Assembly (NCBI RefSeq): GCF_007827365.1
Contig: NZ_VISI01000002.1
Span: 377,001 to 441,000 of the forward strand
DNA from: Olleya sp. Hel_I_94
GTDB taxonomy: Bacteria > Bacteroidota > Bacteroidia > Flavobacteriales > Flavobacteriaceae
Length of the DNA stretch: 64,000 nucleotides
Direction of reading: 5' to 3'
Shown here: positions 9,251-16,318 of the stretch, piece by piece
How positions within the stretch are numbered: position 1 is the stretch's first letter
Layout: every line of letters starts with the position of its first letter
Notes under the pieces: generated by a model
Database searches by the model: none
Seen by the model: the letters and a program-made list of their open reading frames with translations, nothing else
Told to the model about the DNA's origin: nothing
Position numbers and translations under genes: made by a program

Positions 9251-9342
9251 AAGTTAAAATAAACTCATAATTAAACGTTAAAACTCACTTCTGTTATAGT
9301 TTTCAGTGACATTAGCTAAACAGAAATAGTTATTTTTATAAG

Positions 9343-9909
9343 ATGAAAGAAGAAAATTTAAAAGTAGCCACTTTTGCTGGAGGCTGTTTTTGGTGTACCG
9401 AAGCAGTTTTTTTAAGGTTAAAAGGGGTAGAAAAGGTTGTTTCTGGATTTACAGGAGGAGCAATTAAAAATCCTGCATATCGCGAAATTACAACAGGTAG
9501 AACTGGTCATGCAGAAGGTATTCAAATATTTTTTGATGATACAGTGATTAGTTATATAGAATTGTTAGAAGTCTTTTTTGCAACTCACGATCCAACTACG
9601 TTAAATAGGCAAGGACACGATATTGGAACACAGTATAGGTCTGCAATTTTTTATAATTCTGAACAACAAAAAGAAGAGGCTTTAGGCTTTATTCAGTTTT
9701 TAGAAAACGAAAAAGTGTTTGAAAACAAGGTGGTTACAGAGGTTACCGCTTTAGGTCCTTTTTATATAGCTGAAGCAGAACATCAAACCTTTTACGACCG
9801 AAACAGAGAAGCATCGTATTGTCAGTTTGTAATCGACCCAAAAATCACTAAATTGAAAACCTATTACAGTAATAAATTAAAAGAAAATAGTTCAAAAAAT
9901 GCCCTATAA
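9343..9909 (+). CDS. msrA: Peptide-methionine (S)-S-oxide reductase MsrA
   Basis: 188 residues. The catalytic motif GGCFWCTEA is near the N-terminus with nucleophile Cys15 and a second Cys at 18. Other family motifs are present: GYTGG-like [26 protein letters not shown] and [22 protein letters not shown]. It reduces the S epimer of methionine sulfoxide in proteins and free methionine. No signal peptide, so it is cytoplasmic. The last 11 bases overlap the start of folE, showing translational coupling. No MsrB domain is fused. Confidence 0.97.
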   Translation: MKEENLKVATFAGGCFWCTEAVFLRLKGVEKVVSGFTGGAIKNPAYREITTGRTGHAEGIQIFFDDTVISYIELLEVFFATHDPTTLNRQGHDIGTQYRSAIFYNSEQQKEEALGFIQFLENEKVFENKVVTEVTALGPFYIAEAEHQTFYDRNREASYCQFVIDPKITKLKTYYSNKLKENSSKNAL

Positions 9910-10495
9910 AAAATTTGAAGAGTACAATATCAAAGTGACAGATGATGTCAAAAACAGATATAAAAATATTATTGAAGATTTAGGTGAAGATACCACTCGT
10001 GAAGGTTTAATAAAAACACCAGAACGTGCTGCAAAAGCCATGCAGTTTTTAACGCAAGGTTATAATCAAGATGCAGCTAATATCCTAAAAGGAGCCATGT
10101 TTAAAGAAGAGTACAACGATATGGTTATTGTAAAAGATATCGAGTTTTATTCGCTTTGCGAACATCACATATTACCTTTTTTTGGTAAAGCACACATTGC
10201 ATACATCCCTAATGGACACATTGTTGGATTAAGTAAGTTGCCACGTATTGTAGATGTGTTTTCTAGACGATTGCAAGTGCAAGAGCGGTTGACACATCAG
10301 ATATTGGATTGCATAAATGACACTTTAAAACCAGAAGGCGTTGCTGTAGTTATTGAAGCTAGTCACATGTGTATGCAAATGCGAGGTGTACAAAAACAAA
10401 ATAGTGTAACAACAACCTCAGGTTTTAGAGGTGCTTTTGAAAACATTGAAACACGCACAGAGTTTTTAAACCTGATCAGTACTAAATTAAGTTAG
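9899..10495 (+). CDS. folE: GTP cyclohydrolase I FolE
   Basis: 198 residues. Zinc ligands Cys87, His90 ([13 protein letters not shown]) and Cys158 ([11 protein letters not shown]) are all present, as are the GTP-binding segments [23 protein letters not shown] and [10 protein letters not shown]. It converts GTP to 7,8-dihydroneopterin triphosphate, the first step of folate (and tetrahydropterin, queuosine) synthesis. Its start overlaps the end of msrA by 11 bases. Length is close to that of other bacterial FolE enzymes. The conserved zinc ligands place it in the zinc-dependent type IA group. Confidence 0.97.
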   Translation: MPYKKFEEYNIKVTDDVKNRYKNIIEDLGEDTTREGLIKTPERAAKAMQFLTQGYNQDAANILKGAMFKEEYNDMVIVKDIEFYSLCEHHILPFFGKAHIAYIPNGHIVGLSKLPRIVDVFSRRLQVQERLTHQILDCINDTLKPEGVAVVIEASHMCMQMRGVQKQNSVTTTSGFRGAFENIETRTEFLNLISTKLS

Positions 10496-10547
10496 ATTTT
10501 TGGAATACTATTTGCTTTATTTAAAATAGAATTACAAAATAATATCA

Positions 10548-10850
10548 ATGAATTTTAATAACACAAACAAGTACACAAAACTATTTTTAGGATTAATCTT
10601 TGATGCCTTAGGCTATGTTTCCTTTATTATTCCTGGAATAGGAGAGTTTGCAGATATCGTATGGGCTCCAGCATCTGCTTGGTTAATGACTAAATTGTAT
10701 AAAGGAAGAACAGGTAGGATAGCAGCAGTTTTTTCTTTTATAGAAGAAGCTTTACCAGGTTTAGATATCATTCCGTCTTTTACACTTATGTGGTTATATA
10801 CCTATGTATATAGTAACAAGTCAGATAAAAATACAGTAACAACTTTATAA
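10548..10850 (+). CDS. Small conserved membrane protein of unknown function
   Basis: 100 residues with two to three hydrophobic segments. It contains a Gly-Pro-rich first half (FIIPGIGEFADIVWAPASAWLM) and an acidic-aromatic second half (FIEEALPGLDIIPSFTLMWLY). I recognise the IPGIGEFxDxxWAPxS pattern as recurring in uncharacterised Bacteroidota proteins but know no function. It follows folE by 52 bp and ends at a strong terminator, so it may belong to the msrA-folE transcript. Confidence 0.75.
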   Translation: MNFNNTNKYTKLFLGLIFDALGYVSFIIPGIGEFADIVWAPASAWLMTKLYKGRTGRIAAVFSFIEEALPGLDIIPSFTLMWLYTYVYSNKSDKNTVTTL

Positions 10851-10855
10851 AGCAT

Positions 10856-10880
10856 AACAGCACTTTTTTAAGTGCTGTTT
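10856..10880 (+). terminator. Intrinsic terminator
   Basis: Stem AACAGCACTT / AAGTGCTGTT (10 bp) with a TTTT loop, followed by a T-rich run. It closes the msrA-folE-membrane protein transcript and abuts the stop codon of the convergent phosphatidyltransferase gene. Confidence 0.88.
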
Positions 10881-11648
10881 TTATTTGTAAAAGCCTTTTC
10901 TAATAGCAATAAAGATAAATATCATTCCAGAATATCCTACAAAAAAGGGAATAATCATGTGTTTTAACTGTAAGACTAAAAATAAAGCAATTAGTAATAA
11001 CTGAAATCCTAATCCAAAAGTAGATATACTTGTCATTAACCATTTAGGAAACACCTTTCCATAAGCAGCTCTTGGATCCAAAAAGTAAATAGTTTTGTCA
11101 AATCCACCATAAAGTATTTTGTATAATTTAAAAAGAATATTTACGTTGCTTTGCTTCTCACCAGCTAAGGCTGTAGGTGTTTTGGTTTCAAAAATGCGGC
11201 TTGTGGTGTCACCTTCAAACTTATTTCTTAAAATTACATAATAATAATTATATAAAGTACCTTGTAATTGGACTCCTAAAAAAGCTATAATAGTAAGCCA
11301 GATTGAAGTATTAGTAACATACCAAATGGCACTAAATATAATTGCATTTAAAATAATATCTGCAACCGAGTCTAAGTAGCGTCCAGTATAAGAAGGTGTT
11401 TGTTTTATTCTAGCTAACTCACCATCTGCAGCATCTAAAATAGATTTAAGTATTAAAAAAAATGCAGCTAACCAATATAGATTTTCAATAATACAATAAA
11501 TAGCTATTAAGCCTGAAATTATAAAGGCTAAGGTAACATGTACAGGAGTAAAATTGGTGTGCTTTAAACGATTTGCAATATGTCTTGCTATTGGTCTTCC
11601 ATAATCAGAAAGATCAACAAATTTATGCGCTTTGGGTAGTTTTGACAT
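10881..11648 (-). CDS. CDP-alcohol phosphatidyltransferase family protein
   Basis: 255 residues with about six membrane segments. The family active-site motif DG-x2-AR-x8-G-x3-D-x3-D is complete (DGELARIKQTPSYTGRYLDSVAD, about residues 94-116). Enzymes of this fold transfer a phosphatidyl group from CDP-diacylglycerol, or a related group, to an alcohol such as glycerol phosphate, serine, inositol or choline. The acceptor here cannot be told from sequence. It stands alone on the minus strand, 41 bp upstream of the convergent terminator region's end and 42 bp downstream of the DMP19-like gene's start side. Confidence 0.88.
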   Translation of the reverse strand: MSKLPKAHKFVDLSDYGRPIARHIANRLKHTNFTPVHVTLAFIISGLIAIYCIIENLYWLAAFFLILKSILDAADGELARIKQTPSYTGRYLDSVADIILNAIIFSAIWYVTNTSIWLTIIAFLGVQLQGTLYNYYYVILRNKFEGDTTSRIFETKTPTALAGEKQSNVNILFKLYKILYGGFDKTIYFLDPRAAYGKVFPKWLMTSISTFGLGFQLLLIALFLVLQLKHMIIPFFVGYSGMIFIFIAIRKGFYK

Positions 11649-11689
11649 GTAAAGTCATAAGATAGAAAGGTGTTGCGGAATATACCATG

Positions 11690-12157
11690 TTAATATTCAA
11701 AATAGGTTTTATTAATTGTAATGTAAGCAATTAGTATGGTTACAATAGCTTCTTCAGAATTAAAAAATTGTGACTCAAGTTTTTCCCATTCAGCTAATAC
11801 AGTATGCTTTAAATTAGACATCAATTGTCTTCTAATAAAAAGGTCTTTGGATACTGGTAACTCAGGAAACAAGGCTATAGCTTGACTTACAATTGTAGCA
11901 GATTCCTCAGCACCAATTGCTTGATAAGCATCCAATACTTGATGGGCAAAAGCTCCAGATGTATTGTAAAAAAAGTCAAACAATCCACCATTATTTAATT
12001 CACCTTCAAAAATATCAATGTAAACAAACGTTTTTTCGGGTTCAGAAAGTTGTTCAAAACTATTAACTTCACTGGCTTTGTTCCATAACACAGTACCTAC
12101 CAATTCTATGATTTCGGTATCTTGTTTTTGGTTAAGCGCAAAGTCTATTTCTGTCAT
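11690..12157 (-). CDS. DMP19 / DUF4375-like protein
   Basis: 155 residues, cytoplasmic, acidic. It holds the family pattern FVYIDIFEGELNNGGLFDFFYNTSG followed by AHQVLDAYQAIGAEESATIVSQAIALFP, as in DMP19 domain (DUF4375) proteins. The structure-known relative is a DNA-mimic protein of Neisseria that binds a regulator; whether that role holds in this group is not known. The gene is followed by the phosphatidyltransferase gene 41 bp away. The ATG at 12157 is the only good start. Confidence 0.8.
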   Translation of the reverse strand: MTEIDFALNQKQDTEIIELVGTVLWNKASEVNSFEQLSEPEKTFVYIDIFEGELNNGGLFDFFYNTSGAFAHQVLDAYQAIGAEESATIVSQAIALFPELPVSKDLFIRRQLMSNLKHTVLAEWEKLESQFFNSEEAIVTILIAYITINKTYFEY

Positions 12158-12240
12158 TAAAACATTTAATTTTAAAGTGAAGGCAAAGATACGACATTAT
12201 TTTAGCTAAGTAATATGTTATAAAATAGTAGTCTTTAATT

Positions 12241-12642
12241 TTATTGTTGTTTTAATAATCTAATAAAAACATATAAAAAGAAAACACAAAACAACCAATC
12301 GTTTAGTCCATATATAGAGTAAAATATGCCAGCCATTTTATCTTTATCGTAAATTATGCTAACATCATTAGTTGTCATCCATTGTAACCAAACACTACCA
12401 TAAATTAATTTTTCAATAGCAAAAACAAAAACTAACCATTTTACATTCTGAAATTTATACGCAATAGATATATAAGCTAATCCCCAAATTAAAATCATCA
12501 ACATACCAAAATTGGACATTACATCTGGATCGTAAGCGTTAATAGTCTTGTTGGTAAAACCTCTAGAAAAAAGTAATACTGAGCTATTCATTACACCAGC
12601 AAGGATAAATCCTTTGCTAATTAATTTATTATTTATAGTCAT
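12241..12642 (-). CDS. Four-helix membrane protein of unknown function
   Basis: 133 residues with four predicted membrane helices: about 10-28, 45-62, 67-86 and 108-128. A polar loop (MTTNDVSIIYDKDKMAG) lies before the last helix. The sequence looks like a conserved Bacteroidota family (SNFGMLMILIWGLAYISIA and FYSIYGLNDWLFC are the best-kept parts). I do not know its function. It is monocistronic by spacing, and the 168-bp gap to the divergent reductase gene holds no other gene that I can see. Confidence 0.72.
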   Translation of the reverse strand: MTINNKLISKGFILAGVMNSSVLLFSRGFTNKTINAYDPDVMSNFGMLMILIWGLAYISIAYKFQNVKWLVFVFAIEKLIYGSVWLQWMTTNDVSIIYDKDKMAGIFYSIYGLNDWLFCVFFLYVFIRLLKQQ

Positions 12643-12810
12643 ATTTGATATTTTGAAGTTATTATTTTTTATAAGATCGATATTATAATTGATAAGTTCA
12701 AATGTTAAAAAAATTAATATAAGCTTAAATAACCGTGTTTATTCTATTAAACTAAAGTTAAACCAATGTTTGTTTTTTGGTAAGCAAGCAATTAGCGGTT
12801 ATCTTTAAGT

Positions 12811-13455
12811 ATGGAAAATATATTAGTAGCAGGTGCAAATGGTACCACAGGAAAAAAAATAGTAAATCTTTTAAGTCAATCTCAATATTTTAACCCAATT
12901 GCAATGGTTAGAAAGGAAGAGCAAATCCCATATTTTAAAGCTAAAAATATCGAAACAGTTTTAGCCGATTTAGAGCAGGATGTTTCTGGTGCTTTTAATA
13001 AAACTATTGATAAAGTTGTTTTTGCTGCAGGTTCTGGAGGAAAAAAAGTAGTGGAAGTAGATCAAGAAGGTGCTAAACGAATGATCGATGCATCAAATAA
13101 ATATAAGGTAAGAAAATTTGTTATGTTAAGCTCTATGGGAGCAGATCAACCAGAAAAAGCCGAGCAATTACAAGATTACTTAAAAGCTAAACACAATGCA
13201 GATGAGTATTTAAAGTCTAGCGGATTAAATTATAGTATTGTAAGACCAGGATCCCTAACTAACGGAGAATTAACAAACAAAATACAATTAAAAACAAAGC
13301 TAAATAAAAGTGGAGAGATTAGTAGAAACGATGTTGCGCAAACTTTAGTAAGATCATTAAATGATGATGTGGCAAATAATGCTACATTCGAGATTTTAAA
13401 AGGAGAAACTTTAATTGGTGATGCATTAAATACGGTCTCAAAAGTTAATGGATAA
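12811..13455 (+). CDS. NAD(P)-binding atypical short-chain dehydrogenase family protein
   Basis: 214 residues. The dinucleotide motif GANGTTGKKI (8-17) opens a Rossmann fold; strands reading VVFAAGS and FVMLSSMGAD follow, then a YLKSSGLNYSIVRPG segment. This is the atypical SDR group (SDR_a5-like, NAD-dependent epimerase/NmrA-like) with no Tyr-x3-Lys catalytic pair visible. Such proteins act as reductases or as redox sensors. Substrate unknown. A terminator follows 31 bp after the stop. Confidence 0.87.
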   Translation: MENILVAGANGTTGKKIVNLLSQSQYFNPIAMVRKEEQIPYFKAKNIETVLADLEQDVSGAFNKTIDKVVFAAGSGGKKVVEVDQEGAKRMIDASNKYKVRKFVMLSSMGADQPEKAEQLQDYLKAKHNADEYLKSSGLNYSIVRPGSLTNGELTNKIQLKTKLNKSGEISRNDVAQTLVRSLNDDVANNATFEILKGETLIGDALNTVSKVNG

Positions 13456-13486
13456 ACATTAAGCTTTAATCCAAACTATAAAAAAG

Positions 13487-13510
13487 AGCTGCCATTTGGT
13501 AGCTTTTTTT
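13487..13510. terminator. Bidirectional intrinsic terminator
   Basis: Stem AGCTGCC / GGTAGCT with one G-T pair and an ATTT loop, flanked by A5 upstream and T6 downstream. It lies between the convergent reductase and VOC genes. Confidence 0.82.
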
Positions 13511-13528
13511 AGTTTAAAATTACGCTAC

Positions 13529-13909
13529 TTATTCTGCATTGTTTACTTCAATCCAATAACCATCTGGATCTTGAAAGTAGATTTGTTGGACACCGTCATC
13601 ACGCACATAATCTTTTTTAGGTGTATCGCGCCAATCAGAATAATAAATATCTAAACTTTTAAGGTGGTTTACAAAAGCATCAAAATTAGGTGTTGCCAGA
13701 GCAAAATGAACCGCTTTATTGGTTTTAACCTCCAGTTCTGGTCTAGGTATTAAATGGATTTGCTTTTGATCCGCAAGTGCTAACCATCTAGTTTTGGAAG
13801 TAGAAGCAGTATTTTCAATTTCTTTTAAATTAAAAACACGTTGATAAAAATTAACCGATGAGTTAACATCCTTTACAGATAAAGCAATATGATCATGTAC
13901 AAATGTCAT
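13529..13909 (-). CDS. VOC family (glyoxalase/bleomycin-resistance fold) protein
   Basis: 126 residues forming one vicinal-oxygen-chelate unit. Metal-ligand-like positions are His in HDHIALSVKD near the N-terminus, His in AVHFALATPNFD and Glu in the closing strand IYFQDPDGYWIEVNN. This matches the glyoxalase-I-like pattern of H/E/H/E ligands split over a dimer. Substrate cannot be told; glyoxalase, fosfomycin-modifying and ring-cleaving enzymes share the fold. It is worth noting that a methylglyoxal synthase gene exists elsewhere in the window (49566). The gene sits 46 bp before the start side of the thr operon's end. Confidence 0.88.
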   Translation of the reverse strand: MTFVHDHIALSVKDVNSSVNFYQRVFNLKEIENTASTSKTRWLALADQKQIHLIPRPELEVKTNKAVHFALATPNFDAFVNHLKSLDIYYSDWRDTPKKDYVRDDGVQQIYFQDPDGYWIEVNNAE

Positions 13910-13955
13910 TGTCGTGTTTGATTTTAGACTATAAAACTAATTAAAACCGTCAATA

Positions 13956-15248
13956 TTAGGCCAATAAAAACGACTTTAAACCTTCGTAATCACTTATTTT
14001 AGTGGCTACTTTCGTTTTGTCCATTACCGCCTCAATTTGTGGTGGTAAAACTTGCTTTTCTTTAATGACGTCTTCAACAACATCTAAAAACTTAGTTGGA
14101 TGTGCTGTTTCTAAAAACACGCAATGTGCTTTAGGATGCGTTTTTAAATAGGTTTTACATCCTAAATAACCAACAGCTCCATGTGGGTCTGCAACGTAGT
14201 TATATTGGTTAAAAATCTCTTTTAAAGCCGCTTTTGTTTCCTCATCTGTAAAGCTAAAAGATGATAAGTTTTCTTTTAATGCGCTAAAGTTGTTTTTATA
14301 GATTTCCTGAATACGGACAAAGTTACTCGGATTACCAACATCCATAGCATTACTAATGGTTTGTACTGATGGTTTTGGCGTGTATTGTTCCGTTTTTAAG
14401 TAATTAGTAACCACATTATTTTGGTTATTAGACGCAATAAAGTGTTTAATTGGTAAGCCTAATTGTTGTGCCATCATTCCTGCGCATACATTTCCAAAAT
14501 TACCGCTTGGGACAGAAAACACAATCTCTTTATGTGTTTTGTGTAATTGTTTGTATGCAAACATAAAGTAGAGTAGCTGTGGCAACCAACGTGCTACGTT
14601 AATAGAATTTGCAGATGTTAATTGCATTTTACTTGTTAATGTATCATCCAAAAAAGCACGCTTAACCATATCTTGGCAATCGTCAAATACACCATCAACT
14701 TCCAAAGCTTTAATGTTTTGACCTAAGGTTGTCAATTGTTTTTCTTGAATATCGCTTACTTTTCCTGAAGGATATAAAATAACAACATTCACACCTTTTA
14801 CACCTAAAAATCCATTAGCAACAGCACCTCCTGTGTCTCCAGAAGTGGCTACTAATACTGTGACTTGATTGGCATTGTCTTTATTAAAATAACCTAAACA
14901 ACGTGCCATAAAACGGGCTCCAACATCTTTAAAAGCCATAGTTGGTCCATGAAATAACTCTAATGTTGATATGTTATCATTCAGTTTTATTACAGGGAAT
15001 TCAAACGATAAGGTTTCAGCAATAATAGTTTTTAAAACATCCTTTGGTATATCTGGACTCACAAATTGTTGCAAGGCTTCAAATGCAATATCATTGTAAC
15101 TTAAATGGTCTATATTTTTAAAAAATGAAGCTGGTAAAGGCGTAATATTTTCTGGAAAATACAATCCTTTATCTGGCGCTAATCCTTTTACAACAGCATC
15201 TTTAAATGTTGTGTTTGGTGCTTTATGGTTTAATGAGTAGTAGTTCAT
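13956..15248 (-). CDS. thrC: Threonine synthase
   Basis: 430 residues. The pyridoxal-phosphate lysine is Lys107 in HGPTMAFKDVGARF; the phosphate-binding loop SGDTGGAVANG and the segment VPSGNFGN are present. It converts O-phosphohomoserine to threonine, the last step of the pathway. It is the third gene of a minus-strand thrA-thrB-thrC operon, 78 bp after thrB. Length and motifs match the class with the long N-terminal region (MNYYSLNHKAPNTTFKDAVVKGLAPDKGLYFPE), like the E. coli enzyme. Confidence 0.97.
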   Translation of the reverse strand: MNYYSLNHKAPNTTFKDAVVKGLAPDKGLYFPENITPLPASFFKNIDHLSYNDIAFEALQQFVSPDIPKDVLKTIIAETLSFEFPVIKLNDNISTLELFHGPTMAFKDVGARFMARCLGYFNKDNANQVTVLVATSGDTGGAVANGFLGVKGVNVVILYPSGKVSDIQEKQLTTLGQNIKALEVDGVFDDCQDMVKRAFLDDTLTSKMQLTSANSINVARWLPQLLYFMFAYKQLHKTHKEIVFSVPSGNFGNVCAGMMAQQLGLPIKHFIASNNQNNVVTNYLKTEQYTPKPSVQTISNAMDVGNPSNFVRIQEIYKNNFSALKENLSSFSFTDEETKAALKEIFNQYNYVADPHGAVGYLGCKTYLKTHPKAHCVFLETAHPTKFLDVVEDVIKEKQVLPPQIEAVMDKTKVATKISDYEGLKSFLLA

Positions 15249-15326
15249 TTTTTTATTTTGTTTGACTTTGCGTAAACAAAGGACTTGGTAATCTGTTTTA
15301 GATTTTTTATTTATTAATAATGATAA

Positions 15327-16250
15327 TTAACTTAATATTTTCATGCCTTCTGTATTAATTTTAGATACATAAGTATTAAACTTAATGTCCGTTTTTGCAT
15401 AAATAGTAGTCATTGCTTTGGCTACAGCTTCAGCAGTTTCTTTACTTTTTGACAAAGCGAATATCGATGGTCCCGAACCTGAAATTCCAGTACCTAAAGC
15501 GCCTGCTTTTATAACTTCGGTTTTAACCGAATTAAAATGAGGAATTAATTGACTTCGGTAAGGCTCCACAACCACATCTGTTAAAGATTGGCTAAGCAAA
15601 TTATAATCGTTAGTATGTAAAGCATGGACTAAGCTACCAACGTTAGACCATTGTGTGATGGCGTTTTGCAACGGAATCTGTTGTGGTAAAATAGCACGCG
15701 CTTCAGAGGTTTTAACTTCAATTTGTGGATGGATAATAGTCACAAATAAATCATCAGGCGTTGGCAATTGCAATACTTGTAAAGGCGATGTACTTTTTAC
15801 TAATGTAAAACCGCCAAATAGGGCAGGAGCAATATTATCAGCATGCTCGCATCCACTAGCCAAAGCTTCACCTTTCATAGCAAAATCTGTTAATTGGGTT
15901 TGGTTATATGGTCTACCTAACAACTCATTTATAGCAAATACACTTCCGGCTGCACTAGCAGAACTGCTTCCAATTCCGCTTCCTGGTTTTATGTTTTTAT
16001 AAATCTCTATTTCAAATCCACAATCAGGATTAGCGTGATTATATAAGGCTAAAGCCGAAACACTAGCAACATTTTTATCTGTTTCAAAAGGAAGGTCTGC
16101 ACCAACAATTTTGGTTATTTTGATTCCTTTTTCATTGGTTTTTCTAATCACCATTTCATCACCAATAGTATCTAAGCAAAAGCCTAAGACGTCAAATCCA
16201 CAAGAGACGTTAGCGACTGTGGCTGGCGAGAATATTTTGATTTCGTTCAT
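15327..16250 (-). CDS. thrB: Homoserine kinase
   Basis: 307 residues of the GHMP kinase family. The ATP loop is PGSGIGSSSASAAGSVFAINELLG (about 90-113), the N-terminal motif is FSPATVANVSCGFDVLGF, and the C-terminal GHMP motif is ALGTGISGSGPSIFAL. It phosphorylates homoserine for ThrC. It sits between thrA (68 bp gap) and thrC (78 bp gap); the thrA-thrB gap carries a small CCGC-GAAA-GCGG hairpin. Confidence 0.97.
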   Translation of the reverse strand: MNEIKIFSPATVANVSCGFDVLGFCLDTIGDEMVIRKTNEKGIKITKIVGADLPFETDKNVASVSALALYNHANPDCGFEIEIYKNIKPGSGIGSSSASAAGSVFAINELLGRPYNQTQLTDFAMKGEALASGCEHADNIAPALFGGFTLVKSTSPLQVLQLPTPDDLFVTIIHPQIEVKTSEARAILPQQIPLQNAITQWSNVGSLVHALHTNDYNLLSQSLTDVVVEPYRSQLIPHFNSVKTEVIKAGALGTGISGSGPSIFALSKSKETAEAVAKAMTTIYAKTDIKFNTYVSKINTEGMKILS

Positions 16251-16272
16251 TTAAAACTCCTTTTTATAATTT

Positions 16273-16284
16273 CCGCGAAAGCGG
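16273..16284. repeat. Small CCGC-GAAA-GCGG hairpin between thrB and thrA
   Basis: A GC-rich 4-bp stem with a GAAA loop stands out in AT-rich DNA of the 68-bp thrA-thrB gap. CCGCGAAAGCGG-type hairpins are, to my knowledge, found repeatedly in intergenic regions of Flavobacteriaceae. No T-run follows, so it is not a terminator; it could be a repeat relic, an mRNA processing or stabilising site. Confidence 0.5.
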
Positions 16285-16318
16285 TACTATTTTTACTAAT
16301 TACCGACTATGATATGCC

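Noticed and set aside
15655..16002. 115-codon open frame on the plus strand over thrB
   Set aside because: It lies opposite the clear thrB frame, has no start context or known motif and a Cys-, Leu-rich make-up typical of antisense reading.
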